From assembly GCF_014356525.2 (NCBI RefSeq), contig NC_052509.1:31829898-31893897 (forward strand): DNA of 64,000 nucleotides. The letters are read 5' to 3'. Both the position numbers and the translations under genes were made by a program. Each line of letters opens with the position of its first letter. Within the stretch, counting starts at the first letter, position 1. The stretch comes from Nilaparvata lugens. Its lineage: Eukaryota > Arthropoda > Insecta > Hemiptera > Delphacidae. Under the pieces are notes generated by a model. That model saw nothing but the letters and a program-made list of their open reading frames with translations. It made no database searches and was not told the origin of the DNA. This document shows, in pieces, positions 12,548 to 25,479 of the stretch.

Positions 12548-13600
12548 GCTTCTCTAAACCCTTTCTTCTTCTTCATTGTCTTTTTCTTTTTCTCCCTCTC
12601 TTTCTTCCTCTTTCTCTTCTTCGTCCTCCTCTTCCTTCTCCTCCAACTCCTGGTCCCTGCCTCATTCCTTCTTCTTCTCTTGGTCCTCCTCCTCCTACTC
12701 CTCCTCCTCCTCAATTTCCCTCTAATTCTTTTCTCCTTTTTTCTACGTCCTGTTATATTTCTCCCACTTCCCCTACTCGAAAGCAGGATCTTTCTTCATC
12801 TCCTCTTCTTCATTTCTCCAATTTCCATTTTCTCTTCATCATATGTTCCTTGCTCTTCATTCTCTATAAGCAACTTGCTCTTCTTCTTCTTCCTCTGCCA
12901 TACTTTTCATACTTTTTATCCTTCTTCAGCCTTCGCTTACTTTCTCTTACATACCTACTGCCTTCTCGAATCCCAGTTAATTTCTCGTTTTGCTGTTCGA
13001 TTCAATTAGTCCTGTTATCAACTCTTCGTCTTCATCCTTTTCTCCACTCATTTTCCTCTTACGTTTTCTTCCTTTTTCTTTATATTGCCCTACTCTCTTA
13101 TTTTTCCTATCTCTCACTGCCTTCACCTTATTGCAATTCCCCCAATACTGTTACGTATTTCCTATTCACTCTCACCCTAAGAATTAGCAATCTCATTTCT
13201 CCTTATTTCTTCGTTTCCGTCTTGTCCTTCTTTCTATTGTTGTATTTCGTCCTCTCTTGCCTCATAATTATTATCCTCTTCATCTATTCATCATTTCATT
13301 CTCCATTTATTTCATCTTACTCAATTAATCACTCCTGATTTTCTCCTTTGTGCTCTTTCGATTTCTTCCCTCTTCTTATTCCATCCTCTTATTTGTTCAG
13401 TTTCTATTCTTCTCCTTCTTTTATTATTCTTCATGAACTTCTTATTCTCCTTTTTCTCATTCTTATTTTCCTCTTCTTCTTCTTCTTATATCTTCCTCTG
13501 TTTCTTCTTCCTAATCATTATCACCTATTTTCTTCTCTCTCTCTCTCTCTTTCCTTTCCCCCCTTTCTCTTTTATATCCTTCAACCCCTTAGCGGAGGTT
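12548..13600 (+). repeat. 1-kb polypyrimidine strand
   Basis: The plus strand is overwhelmingly C and T, rich in ttcttc, tcctcc and ctcctc words, ending in a short (CT)n at about 13536-13553. The scarcity of A and G removes stop codons, so long Leu/Ser/Phe/Pro-rich reading frames appear (293 residues at 12457-13338). These show the composition bias of the tract and no protein signature. Confidence 0.85.
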
Positions 13601-16262
13601 TTTTCCTGTACACAATCTCATTAAGAGAAGGATCGTCCTTATCTCGTTTCTTGAGCTCCACCGAGTGAAAGAAGCAGAAGGGCAATTAAGGTGAACAGGA
13701 ATTAACAGCGTTCCTCAGTCCAACCCTAAATCCCCATCTCATCTCTTCGGGATAAAACGCTCTTAACGCTTATTTATAGACAACTCTCGACGCTAATACT
13801 CCGAAACGCCCAGATTATAATCGCTGTATTAATCCCGATCTTCAGGTTTCATCATTACAGTGACTTTCATGTGGATTTAATTAGGCTGGATATGGTCTAA
13901 CCACATCAATCTCACAACATTCTTGTACTGTAATACGATTTCAAGTTGATCTGCACATAAATCGGCTATTCATCTATTCATCCCGAGAAATGAATTGAAG
14001 CAAAATGAATTCCATCAAAAGATTAATTGATGGAATAAAGTTCCGCATTTCTTATTCATAATAATGATTCTTATTCAGAGGCAAGATATTTCTCGGTATC
14101 TCGATTCCTCTCTTCGTAAGATATTGGGTCACTTCTTTGTTTCAGATGAACACGTCAAACCATTGGTCCTGGCTGCCGTTAATCGATAAGTCATGTCAGA
14201 GGCATTGAAATTGATCTCTCTACTTGATATTATCATTTTGAAATTTTTTTGTGAATAGTATTTTGAACAGAGTTGTTTCAATTTTTTCAAGTCGAAGACC
14301 ATTGATTTGAAAAACCAAAACCAAGGTGTACATGAAAATGCAAGGATGTACTCGAATATAATCCAGATCTATTCTTATCTTCTCCATCGGGAATTGAGCT
14401 CTTGCTGATGTCCATTCTTCAAGAGAATATTTTGGATTGTTAGTGGCATGCAAATAATTAGATAATATTTCTATTATTTTTGAATTATGTATACATTTTC
14501 CAAGTCGCTCATCTATGGGTTAATATCAACGTAATTGGTTCCATAATATTACATGTTGCTGTATGAATTGTAAGTGCGTTATCAATAATAATATTTTTCT
14601 GAAAAAACGCATTCTTCCAAATTAACATTGCGTTCCAGAGTAGTTCTATACAACCTTTCACATGACTTTTACAACTCAAATTGGAACTTGAAATTCTCTA
14701 TGAAAAAACAGTTGAGGAAGTTTTAGTGACACGTTTGTAATGAAGAAGGGTTGTTAACTTGGATCGCCTTGTCGGTTTATTCTTGATACGGAATTTGGAC
14801 CGCACTGTAACCAAGCTCGCATCGTATTGCTGGATTTATTCGTGTACATGTGGAGTGTTACTTGAGCTGGGTTGAAAAACCCGTCGAAAATCCACAACAA
14901 ACCAAATTGCTAATAACGAGAAATTGAGTTTTTATCGTCGAGCTATAGTGAGCCAATCGCGCTACGTTCAAGTACTAAATTTGAGCTCTTCGATCGTTAT
15001 CTTTCTCTCTTTTATACTCACTATCTCACTCTTTCTTTCTACAGCTCTCTAATTTTTTTCCTATTCTCACCCCTTCTACTCGTCATCAAGAGAAATTACA
15101 GCGTGATAACGCAAATTGTTGTGAGAAATTGGACAATTGTAACATGTCAACGACCTGGTAATCTCAAGTTGAATTTGGGGAAAATGACGTTCTGCGCTCT
15201 ACAATTTTTATTCCATATTCCATTGTGTCTTTCTTCACTTTCAATTTGCTGTTATTTTTGTGTTCACTATTGTTGTGATTACTGTAGTTATTATTGTGCT
15301 GCGTTGCTGACGAAACTCCCAACATCCCAACCAGAAATGAAGAGTGAAATGTATGTAGACTTCCGTAGCTTCACCTCAGTTCAATATTGTGTTGTTCAAT
15401 CAATCAGACTCCTTCATGTTGAAAATGCTCATTTCAAGTCTAAGTCTAGATTTTTGTGTGTTTATTATGGATATACTTATTGATGGAACGTCTTAGATAG
15501 ATTTATCAAAATGAAAACGATAAATTGACAAAAGTTGAAATAGGACCACTTGTGAATTAAATTTACATTTTTGATACTGTAAAAAATTTCTCAATCAATA
15601 TCTCATCGATAGTGAATCCCCTTGCCATACTAGTTGCTATAAATTGGAAATGATAATAATAAAGCAATGAAGGATGAATACAAAATCGATAGAAGAGTAT
15701 TAATTCAATTTATCATTAATGATTATATAATATGAAGCAGGCTATGGTCAGCACATGGTGCAAGGGTGCTAGGCAAACGACAGCACATCCCAGATCGAAG
15801 TTATGCTGAAGAAGCGGTTTCCAATCTGTAGTAATGATGTGCAAAAATAAAGATGGATTTTTAGTGAGGTAAGAATCCCATATTACCAACGTGGTTGCGC
15901 TTACACCTTGGTGCTTTTTCATTAAATTTTCCGTATAATCTATAAAATACTCTGTTATCATTAATTCCAATGTTTTTATCCTCTTGAAAATCAACATTTG
16001 GAAATGTATATTGTATTAACTTCTTCATTCTAAATTTAGATTCTTAAAATACATTATTTCAAAGTATTCCTGTGATAAGAATCATCAATATTAAAGGGTT
16101 GAAACTGTGCAAATTCAGCAAATGCATTCCAGTCGGTGATTTTATGGTTATTGCCTATTGAAAATTGTATACGTTTCCAGACTACTATGATTGTACACAT
16201 AGGTGACTGCCCCCTGTGGGTTGTGGGAGCTTTGAGTCGATAATCGTACTCAAAAATGTGTT
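13601..16262. other. No supported gene
   Basis: AT-rich DNA. A 126-residue frame at 15103-15483 and a 93-residue frame at 15716-15997 (minus) have no motif I recognise. A stretch at 13660-13860 (ggataaaacgctcttaacgc, gtattaatcccgatc) is less AT-rich than its surroundings and could be unique regulatory DNA. Nothing in it is diagnostic. Confidence 0.4.
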
Positions 16263-16860
16263 GAAAACCAGAATTCACCCACAGTATCCATGCTTGTCAT
16301 AGGAGGCGACTAAAATGGACCTCAAGGCAACTCCAGAAGTTGCCTTGCCTTCAAACCCACGAGATCAGCCCCATTAGGGCAGTTTCGGAGGGGAAAAAAG
16401 AGAAATCCAAGAGACCAGAGATGGGTGAAACTCCAGGCACAATTGCGGGTCAAGAGGCTGAGTCGAGGGTGGCCGGGCGCCGGGCGCCCTAGAGGCAGTT
16501 CGGCGTCCCCTCTCTCAGCGGAAGGACCTACAAAAAGTCCAGGAGTGGAACTCACGTAGGTCACGAGTTTGTGGGTGGAGTGGCCAAAACTCTCCACTGC
16601 TCAAAGAAGGGCGGCCATTTAGGCAAAAATTCTTGGGAGGGGTGAGGCTTTTGACCCTGCGAAGTTTCGGAGGGGCAAAAATAAAAACCCAAGTGACCAG
16701 TGATGGGTGAAAAACCAGGCACAAATGTGGGTCAAAAGGCTGAGTCAAGGGTGGCCGGGCGCCCTGGAGGCAACTTGGCCGCCCCTTCCTTAGCGGAAGG
16801 ACCTACAAAGAAGGCCAAGAGTGGAACTCACGTAGGTCACGAGGACCAATTAGTCTGAAG
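16263..16860. repeat. GC-rich repeat fragment with internal duplication
   Basis: A compositionally distinct block. The words gatgggtgaa, ccaggcacaa and ctgagtc-agggtggccgggcg occur twice, about 280 bp apart (16382-16485 and 16662-16760), as do agcggaaggacctacaaa and gtggaactcacgtaggtcacga. Just upstream, cttgtcataggaggcgact resembles a motif I associate with the 5' parts of some arthropod non-LTR elements. I therefore suspect a retrotransposon fragment. There is no coding evidence. Confidence 0.45.
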
Positions 16861-19232
16861 AGACTGCCAATCACACTGGATTGCGACAAGGATTGCAACC
16901 AGGTGGTGAATGGAATGTTAGCATAGGGAAAAACTCCTGATCCTTGTAAAGGACACAGGTATTGGTTTGCCTAACTAACATACTACTTGGGAACACAAAC
17001 TTCGGTTGACGTGTGGGGCTCTTTAAAACTTCGGATCCTTGAATCCGTCCCTTCAAAAGCAATAAACTATAAACAATAGGTGACAGGTCTTTAATACTGT
17101 ATTATGACTTTAGACCACTGTATCGTATCCGTGTCGCAGCTTTTTCCAGCTATACAATAGAAATAATGTCCTAAATGATTATGTACTTGAAAGAAAAAAT
17201 ACTCTTTGAAAATATGTAGAGAAACAGATAGCAGCAACCTCATCATTTGCGAGAACATACTTTCTTGATATTGAATCTCTATAAATGTCCCCGCTGAAAA
17301 CTGAAATGGGTAAATTTTTGTCCCTGAGAACCATTATTTTTGGAGTAGTGCTGGCGAAAATGGTCTCATGAAATCGAATTCGTAAAAACTGTCGACTAAG
17401 GTAATTGATGGCACAGAAATAAACCTCAGCTGACTGTGAGAGGAAATTTCCACTCAACCTCAGAAGCACGTAATCTCAACGTTGAATTACGGTCGAAACA
17501 CATTGTATATTTCCTCTCTCTCGCTCTCTTAAACTCTATCAATATCACTGTCTCTCTCTCTCTCTTCCTATTTCTCGCTTCGTCCTTATTCCCCCTCATA
17601 TATGTGGCAACCCTGTCATATGAGTCGACCTTTTGCCTAAATTGTAACAGTATTGCATTACAATTGTTAATTTGTAGTTAGCTGGCAACTCAGTTGTATT
17701 CCAAATACACTCCGGTTTAATAGAAACGGTAGACTATTTAAGCCTAATTAGACCCCTTATTGAATCGGAGCGAATGTTCTATTCGGAAATGTAATGGAAT
17801 TACAATTACACTCCTATTTTGTAATAGCAAGATATTTATAGGTTGTATATCATGACAACCTGTTATGACATGAACACTATCATTTTTCACTCTAACCATT
17901 GGAAAAGAATTCAATGAAGACACTCTTTCAAAGCCCTCACCATTAGTGGTGTGATAATATTCATCAAAGAGGAATCGTATTCAGAGCATTCTAGAAAAAA
18001 TCGAGATTCTTATTCTTATCCTTATGTTTCTATACTATAATGTTATAGTGATAGTATAAAGGTATCAATTGATCTCCTTTATCAAATATCATTCCATTAT
18101 AATGAGGAGTTGCTATAAACGAGTTTATGAAGTTCGATCAAAGAGTTTGACTTCAAACTCAAGCATCTTCGCTGCAATTCAAGCATCTCATTCACTAAAC
18201 AACATACAACAACATTATCTTGCTATCTGATTAATGCAGTACGTCAATATAATATACTTACTACAGTCATAAGTAGGTCGATGATAATTACATCATTATT
18301 TGTGTCATCAATCATCTCTTTCTCAGAACACAGTGAGTGTTCTCTTCCAGTTAGGAAGGAAAAACGAAGGGAAAAACTACGCTCGTTTGAATTTCAGATA
18401 TAACAAATTTGTTACAATTTTCTCCTGTTATAGGAGCTGCTCCAGTTTGTTCTCAATATAAAGATCACCTCTGCACAACCTGGCTGGCTCTCATATTACG
18501 TTTATTTATTTCTTGATCGATCCTCTCCCTCTATCTCCTACAAATATCCTTCTTCCCATTTCCCTCCAACTTTATTAGCACTTTTGTCTGGCAGATGAAC
18601 ATCAACGATTGCTTTCTATTTTTTTCAGCAAAGTCGACGACGGAAGACGAGATGAAATTGAGATTGAAGGAAGAAAAGAGAGAGTGTCAGAGAGGGAGTG
18701 ATTGAGATGAGATTGGAGAAAGCCGTGTGATTGGCTGTGAGGCGGTGGGAGATGATTTTCCCCGGTGGTGGTGGGGGGTTCGATTCCAGAGGTGGGTGTT
18801 AAATGCCTTTTTCTCGAAACCTTTCTTTTTTTGAAAGTTTTCCACCGCCTCCAAGTAATCGAACACCCTTAGCCGAGGTGTGACCCGTAGATTGAATCTC
18901 GCCTGAAATATTTCGTTTCCGTGGAATTCGTTACACAACTTCAAGAGGACTCTGTTTTGCTCTTCTTGCTGGCAGATAAGAGGAAACCATTACACCCAGT
19001 AGTGGTTCTCGGTTAATGTTCAATACAATTTTTTTTTTATAAAAAATGTTCAATTTGGAATACATTTCTTTTTTCATCTGCTTCTTATCAAAAATAACTT
19101 TTATTAATTTTAATCACTTTAAACAAATTTTATCATCTTTCTTGAGAAGAAATCCATTTAATATGTGAGCTATGAACTATTTGTTTCAAATTACATGAAA
19201 TCCAATAACATTACTGTGGGTTACACCGTTTA
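16861..19232. other. No gene seen
   Basis: AT-rich. Short CT microsatellites occur at about 17514-17570. A purine-rich to mixed segment at 18640-18960 contains ggtggtggtggggggttcgattcc. The latter holds an 85-residue minus-strand frame without recognisable features. Confidence 0.4.
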
Positions 19233-19640
19233 TAATATAATATCCGGGCACCGAGCTTCGCTCGTTATCTTTATTTATTGATAAACAGAACACAGTTCTC
19301 TAAAATGATCGTGTTTATATTTCACAGCTGGCTATACGTCTTATGAATTTCGTTAATGCGATATTTTGGTTTTTCACATACTCACTTTTTACTATCCACA
19401 GCTGAAGCAGCCAAGGATGAATTATCCTTCTAATGTCGTTCAGCGAGTTTTCTCAAGGATGAGACCTAGTGCGATCGAATCTTTATATCATAAACCTACT
19501 ATGTTCCAAGTTCCGTGAAAATCGTTAGAGCCGTTTTCGAGATCCGTTAAACATAAATAACCAGATATATAAATACAGAAATTGCTTGCTTAATTGACCG
19601 AGCGAAGTGAGGTCTAAGATTTAAGTCGATGGTTTGGAAT
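19233..19640 (+). repeat. Interspersed repeat, 'gggcaccgagcttcgctcg' family
   Basis: Begins near taatataatatccgggcaccgag and runs through cgttagagccgttttcgagatccg, aaacataaataacc and gaccgagcgaagtgaggtc. Related sequence recurs at about 25480-25735 (same strand: cgttagagctgtttcgagatccg) and in reverse at about 26340-26450 (agagaagctcggtgccccg). Dispersed copies with a shared 5' end and a tail indicate a mobile repeat. I cannot assign the class. Confidence 0.6.
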
Positions 19641-19647
19641 TTCTCTT

Positions 19648-19912
19648 AATGTTTGAATGTTTAATGTTTAAATGTTTAAATGTTTAAATGTTTAAATGTT
19701 AAATGTTTAAATGTTTAAATGTTTAAATGTTTAATGTTTAAATGTTTAAATGTTTAAATGTTTAAATGTTTAAATGTTTAAATGTTTAAATGTTTAAATG
19801 TTTAAATGTTTAATGTTTAAATGTTTAAATGTTTAATGTTTAAATGTTTAAATGTTTAAATGTTTAAATGTTTAAATGTTTAAATGTTTAAATGTTTGAA
19901 TGTTTAAATGTT
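19648..19912 (+). repeat. TTTAAATG octamer array
   Basis: About 33 tandem copies of an 8-bp unit (tttaaatg) with occasional 7-bp units (ttaatg). The array follows directly after the repeat ending in gaccgagcgaagtgaggtc and probably expanded from its tail. Confidence 0.95.
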
Positions 19913-20735
19913 TTCGCCCCACTTGGATGTAATGAGCTGGTTTTCGTGCGTCATGTGGAGGCCTGAAAATGATTGTTTTCTGACCAGGCCGGTAGAAGTT
20001 TTACGGCCCTAGGGCTTTAAAATAACCTTGAAGTCAGCTGATTCTGATTTGATGTGAACGTGTTTACAAAATAGTTTATGAAACGGAATCAGTTTATGCT
20101 TCTAGAATTGAATAAAGTATTCTGCAATAAGATACTATCATTTTATTTAGATGAATGAAATACAAATAAGATATTATAAACTATTCAGATTCGATTTTCA
20201 GAGTGGGATAGGACTTCTAACCTCAACTTCTGCAGTCGATAATAACAAGCATTGTTGACATACAGATTGTCCAAATTTCAAGTGCGCTAAAACAGCTGAT
20301 CAAAAATCTTTTCATTTTGTGTTCATTATTCAAGAATCAAAACATTCATGATATTATCATCTTATTGTCATTTGAAAGAATAAAAATGTATACACTCAAC
20401 CTCCCACATAATTGAACATCTTTTAGGTTATTTAAACAAATCAGAATAAAAAATTAAAATGCTTGGACAATTTCCTGATATTCAAATTACCTCAGGTTTG
20501 CTAGAGCTATGACCTTCCACTTTTGCTTTCGGAAGTGCTTAATAAACAACTATTCTCATATATATTGTTTATTTTTGTGTGTGGCGAAAAATAGCGTTCG
20601 CGTTCGCACCACGAGCAAAAATGTTTTTCCAGCTCTCAATCTTTTCTAGTTCTCGGCCTACGGCCTCGGACTTGAAAACCGATTTCGAGCCGGAAAAGTC
20701 TCATTTTCTGCCCTAGGTGCGAAATATACTATTAT
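19913..20735. other. No gene seen; possible repeat at 20580-20720
   Basis: AT-rich, apart from 20580-20720, where attcgcacc/gcgttcgcgttcgcacc-like words, cggcctacggcctcgg and gatttcgagccgg give a GC-richer patch with internal dyads (ggcctacggcc). It looks like a mobile repeat end, but I saw no second copy in the window. Confidence 0.35.
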
Positions 20736-21085
20736 ATGTTTTTATGTTGCGCATTAACGGCGAAACGCGGTAATAGATTTTCATGAAATTTGACAGGTAT
20801 GTTCCTTTTTTAATTGCGCGTCGACGTATTTACAAGGTTTTTGGAAATTTTGTATTTCAAGGATAATATAAAAGGAAAAAGGAGCCTCCTTCATACGCCA
20901 ATATAAGAGTAAAAATCAGACTATAGAATTATTCATCATAAATCAGCTGACAAGTGATTACACAGATGTGTGGAGAAGCCAGTCTATTGCTGTATCTCCA
21001 TAAGGTCTATAGTTTCAATCAGGTACTTGTGGATGAGAATACTGCGTGAGGTCTACTGTTCACAGAACTACTAGTATAATAGGAT
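20736..21085 (+). repeat. Interspersed repeat (inverse copy at 3311-3720 and 4850-4970)
   Basis: Shares gcgcgtcgacgtat-tacaaggtttttg, aaggataatataaaagg and cagactatagaattattcat with the reverse complement of the 3.5-3.7 kb and 4.8-5.0 kb sequence. It also shares the acttgtggatgag and aggtctactgttcacag pieces with 3311-3410. A dispersed repeat in opposite orientation; class unresolved. Confidence 0.6.
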
Positions 21086-22708
21086 ACCGTGGCTTCTCCC
21101 AAAAGTAACTTTTCCATCTCATTTTTTCCTTGATCTTGATCCATCACGAACTGCCACATTTGTTACAGTATACACAGAATGTCAGCCACCTCTCATCACA
21201 TCAATTTGCAATTCGGTAATGAATTAAGTATGACAAAATAAAGAGAGGCATTCAACAAGAACTGTCTTTTGAACCTCATTCAATTGATTTGGAGAATATT
21301 TGGAATTAATGGAAATCTAATGGGTATTTCGGCAACATTTTTTTACTACTCCTCGTCAATTCGGAATCCTACGCTTATATGTTCCATTCAATTATTAATG
21401 ATGAATTTTTTATTGTTCAGGCAACGTCCTGTAGATACAGGTACTTGAATATTGTCGATTGCTCTGGTAATCCCAAGAAACTCCTACAAATTCCATCAGG
21501 ATTATACGATCAAATTTTGTGTTTTTCTCTGACATAGACAACAATTAATTGCATTCATTCATTTCCTTAACTGTTCTCAATTTCGGATGAGAAGTTACGG
21601 TGATGAAATTACCAACGGCAGCGGTAACCATTTTATTTTTAGAATAAATTTGAAAAATAAATTTCTCAAAAGTTGCGGTGTCTACTCGTTTTGTGACTTC
21701 TTTCACCTCCTCATTCTTCTTTCTTCGTAGACTCCTCTTCCCCCTCCCCCTCCTCCTTCACCCAATTTCATAACGTGATTATCATTTCTTCGTGAGCGGA
21801 AAATTCCACCGTCGAGAGTAACGAACTAAACGGCTCGTGATTCATTTTCCGAATACAATTCTGCGTTTTCCGTCTTCTGTTTTTCCTGTAAGAGAAGAAA
21901 GCATTAATCAGAAAGTTTTCTGGGTTTTCCTCCGTGAACGGGCGGTGAAAATCATCACAGGACAGGCGGGCAGATGCGTAGTGTCATAATTTGGAAAGAC
22001 TAAATTGTGTTCACAAATTATGAATCGTGTTGAAAAGTTCCCGTGTTTTATTTGGAAAAAGGTGTTTTACTAATCAGGTTAGCCAGCGAAAGTTCTCTGG
22101 ATTGGATTTTTTTGGTTTTTAGGCCTACTAACCTTTTGTAAAACAAACAGGATAGCATGCCATTCATTTGTTGAAAACATGTTCCAATTATTGCTAGTCC
22201 TCAACACGCGCTCCTCTGATTGAAGTCAATCAGAAACCGTTATTTGAAATTATTGTTGATCCATATAGATTAACCCGTGAATTATAACCTATTCCACGAA
22301 TATTGTTAGTTTAGTTTTTCTCACCCCTTTCATTTTAAGAGTAATTGTGCATGATTTATTATAGGGAATTACTTGTGCCCTTGTTATATTCTTATAATAA
22401 AACAAAACTAGTTTCAGGCATTTATCCCGTTTCCAAGTGTCATGATTACAATTTGTTATCTTTTTTGTCAACGGAATGCAATTAGTTCTTATCTTCTTTA
22501 CTCTCATCCCACTTTTATCGAATACATTATGCATTCCTCTCAAATCATTAACCCTAGAGAGATAATGATCCAAAATAAGCGCTTTAGGGACCATGTGTGA
22601 AATTGAATCACTATTTTTTGTTTTATTATTAGTGTGAATTGTTTTTGATGTCATACAGTATGTAACATATTTTTGACGCTGTTTCAAGGAGAACTGTTGG
22701 GAGAGCCT
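21086..22708. other. No gene seen
   Basis: AT-rich. A less biased stretch at 21720-21980 (cctcccc runs, ggaaaattccaccgtcgagagt) is unique within the window. A 167-residue minus-strand frame (22289-22792) has no recognisable motif. Confidence 0.4.
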
Positions 22709-22850
22709 TAAGGGCCGTACACACCTACGGATTTGGCTCGCGGATTTGGCCTGTCTTGGCTCGTGTCCTTGAACGACTCGGAGCAAAATCACTACACACT
22801 AGTAGTAAGCAACACGAGCCCGGCCTGCCCTACTTTTCAACGCTATCCAA
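22709..22850. mobile_element. Possible MITE fragment (ttaagggccgtacacacc)
   Basis: Starts ttaagggccgtacacacct and continues acggatttggctcg, tggctcgtg and tacacactagtag. The acggatttgg and ctacacac words reappear in reverse at 24380-24540 (aaatccgtgagtgtgtagg). A TTAA start with a gtacacac motif parallels the element at 45828-46009. I could not find a clean right terminus, so this is a tentative call. Confidence 0.3.
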
Positions 22851-23576
22851 ACCACCAAAATCTAAATCGTCCAATAATGGAGATACAGGAGTTTCGATTT
22901 CAGATTTGAATTCAACGACCCCAAATTCTCTAAGTTTAAGTCCCATTTTCGAAAATACCCGAAAACAAGAGAGTTATGACTGTTTTTAATATAGCTTTCT
23001 ATCATCATAGTAAAAACGTACTAGGTTAATAAGATAATAATTTTTTTGCTCACAAATGGACAGGCAAAGGTTTTTAGTGTTTAAACACTTAAAAGTTCAT
23101 TTCTAAACATGAACATTTTTAAAACTTTTTTTATTTTAAACTTTGAAAAGTAATCCAAATATGAAATCAAAAATCAAAAAACTTCTCCCATTATCACGTA
23201 ATAAAATAAAAGGTGAATAAATTTCTTCATAGAAATAGAATTCTTCATTTATAAGTTGGATAGACTGTTTTCTTATCCATTTGTATATTTCTTATAAATT
23301 TATGACATCCGAAGTTAAATAGTGTATAATACTGTAAAAGTATTATTTGGCCAAAATACTAGTGCTGGTTGGTTTTATTGAAGAGTCTTCAAGTATACAA
23401 CCGGCAACTTAGGACAAAAAAGAGGACAAAAATACCAGAGTACATATTTGGTTCAGGCTGAATAAGAAGCAAATAAATAAAGAAACAAGGGTTTCTGAAG
23501 GGTGGGGAAACATGCATGCGCTTTTTGAATTCAACTCTGACCATTTTCACTTCCATTTCCTCCTTATTAGTTATCT

Positions 23577-23731
<155 letters not shown>

Positions 23732-23939
23732 TCACTCTCTCTTTCTCACACAGACACACACCAACTTTTAATTCACACAGCGTAGCAGTAGATAGAGAAC
23801 TGAACCTTTCTCTCGGTTTTTGCCTGCCATGTGTTGAATATTTTTTCATGGAACTATAGTGACTTCACTACTGGCACTCTTGAATGCATTGTGTCAAATT
23901 CAAGCCTGGACCTCGGAAATAAAAAATACTGTAAAACCT

Positions 23940-24120
23940 CAACTTTAATGTTATTAATGAAGAATTCTATTTATATATGAAGAGTTTGGTTGAACCCATA
24001 GCAAGAAAGTACAAGTACTGTACAATAATAATACCAGTGTTTCCCCAAAATTTTTATTAGCTGTAGAATAAACATATTTCAATTTTTATGCAATAAAAAT
24101 GAAAATATTTTTATATTATT
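23940..24120 (+). repeat. Direct duplicate, left copy
   Basis: The sequence ctttaatgttattaatgaag onward, including gcaagaaagtac, tgtacaataataatacc and tttattagctgtagaataaac, recurs at about 24710-24905 (offset about 770 bp) with point changes and a small internal duplication (ccccaaaattta). The two copies flank the CTCGG-rich block at 24380-24540. Confidence 0.8.
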
Positions 24121-24379
24121 TCTGTCTACTTGTGTGAAATTTTATTGAGGAAGCTGAAATTAAATCACAATTTTTTTGTCTCTATTTTGACAGGATAATA
24201 TCATGTACACTGAATATAATAGGAGGTAAGGATAAGTATAAAAGGACGTATTAGGACATAATCTATAGAAAAATAATATATGTTCTTAGTCTGGCTAAAT
24301 TTGTACTTATAAACGATAGTAATGTGTGTGTTTATCCAATCACTGTAGGCTACCACTGGTTTACTGCTGAAAATGCCTC

Positions 24380-24545
24380 GGGAAAAATCCGTGAGTGTGT
24401 AGGTGATTTTATTGCGAGCTGAGCCAGGCCGAGCCGAGCCAGGCCAAATCCGTCCAGAGCTACTGGCGCGGCTCGGCTCGGCTCGGCTCGGCTCGGCTCG
24501 GGCGAAATCCGTGAGTGTGTAGGAAGCGTGTAGTTCCCAGCCGGA
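24380..24545. repeat. CTCGG-rich block flanked by aaatccgtgagtgtgtagg
   Basis: A GC-rich island of gagccgagcc and (gctcg)n words, with six consecutive ctcgg units. It is bracketed on both sides by the same sentence, aaatccgtgagtgtgtagg, in direct orientation (24386 and 24506). It is probably part of the same MITE-like family as 22709-22850. Confidence 0.5.
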
Positions 24546-24709
24546 AGCGTGTAGTTACCAAAAATCGAAATCGCATAAAAATCGAGATAGCAAAATTTTG
24601 ATTTCAGATTCGGATTCAGCGCCCTCGAATTAGTATAATAGTTCGCCGGAGCTCTAAATAGTCGAAATGTGATCACTTTAACTCTGTGAACTCTCGTGAA
24701 CTCTGTGAG

Positions 24710-24905
24710 CACTTTAATGTTATTAATGAAGAATTCTATTTATATGAAGAATTTGGTTGAACCTATAGCAAGAAAGTACTAGTACTGTACAATAATAATA
24801 CCCCAAAATTTACAATAGTGTTTCCCCAAAATTTTTATTAGCTGTAGAATAAACATATTTCAATTTTTTTTTTCAATAGAAATGAACCTAGTTTTTTATT
24901 ATTTT
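24710..24905 (+). repeat. Direct duplicate, right copy
   Basis: Right-hand partner of 23940-24120. It has a longer T run and an inserted ccccaaaatttacaatagtg. The divergence is higher than for the 3.4, 9 and 62 kb duplications, so this copy is older. Confidence 0.8.
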
Positions 24906-25479
24906 TGTCTACTTGTGTGATATTTTGTGTTTTCTAAAACGCTTTTTTGTTTACATTGATTTGGCATGCTTGCTTACTAAACCCTCTGATCATAGTCTAA
25001 GCGAATGCTATATACGCAACTAATTTGCCACAAGGTGTCTGGCTAATTCTCAAAATATATGGCTCGACCGATTACTTAGGTCGCCGACTAATAAATACCA
25101 AAGAACCTAACCTCAAAATAGTTTATATTTTATATTGTTGAATAAAGAGCAATAATACTTTTATTTTCATTTGGCTGTTCAAAATCATAGCCTTGAGGGC
25201 CGTTATTATCTAATCTAGACTGTTGACACCGTATCTGGTGATAACAATACAGCTGCTTGCTCGAGACCTATCAATTTCCTTCCATTACCAGATTTTGGGG
25301 AATACCCAAAATTATATTCTTACAAAAGACAATAAATATTGAAGGAAATCATATCGTTGCTCAAGTCAACAAATCATATAAATGTTTGTCGATTAGTTTC
25401 TTGCCACAGCGGATTGAATGCAATATAGTTCAACAGCTGAACATAATTCTGCCTCACTCCCATTTTCATTATCGACAGA

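Noticed and set aside
12457..13668. 293- and 106-residue plus-strand ORFs
   Set aside because: Low-complexity Leu/Ser/Phe/Pro sequence that results from the polypyrimidine tract.
22289..22792. 167-residue minus-strand ORF as a gene
   Set aside because: No recognisable motif, overlaps a likely MITE fragment at its start, and composition matches its non-coding surroundings.
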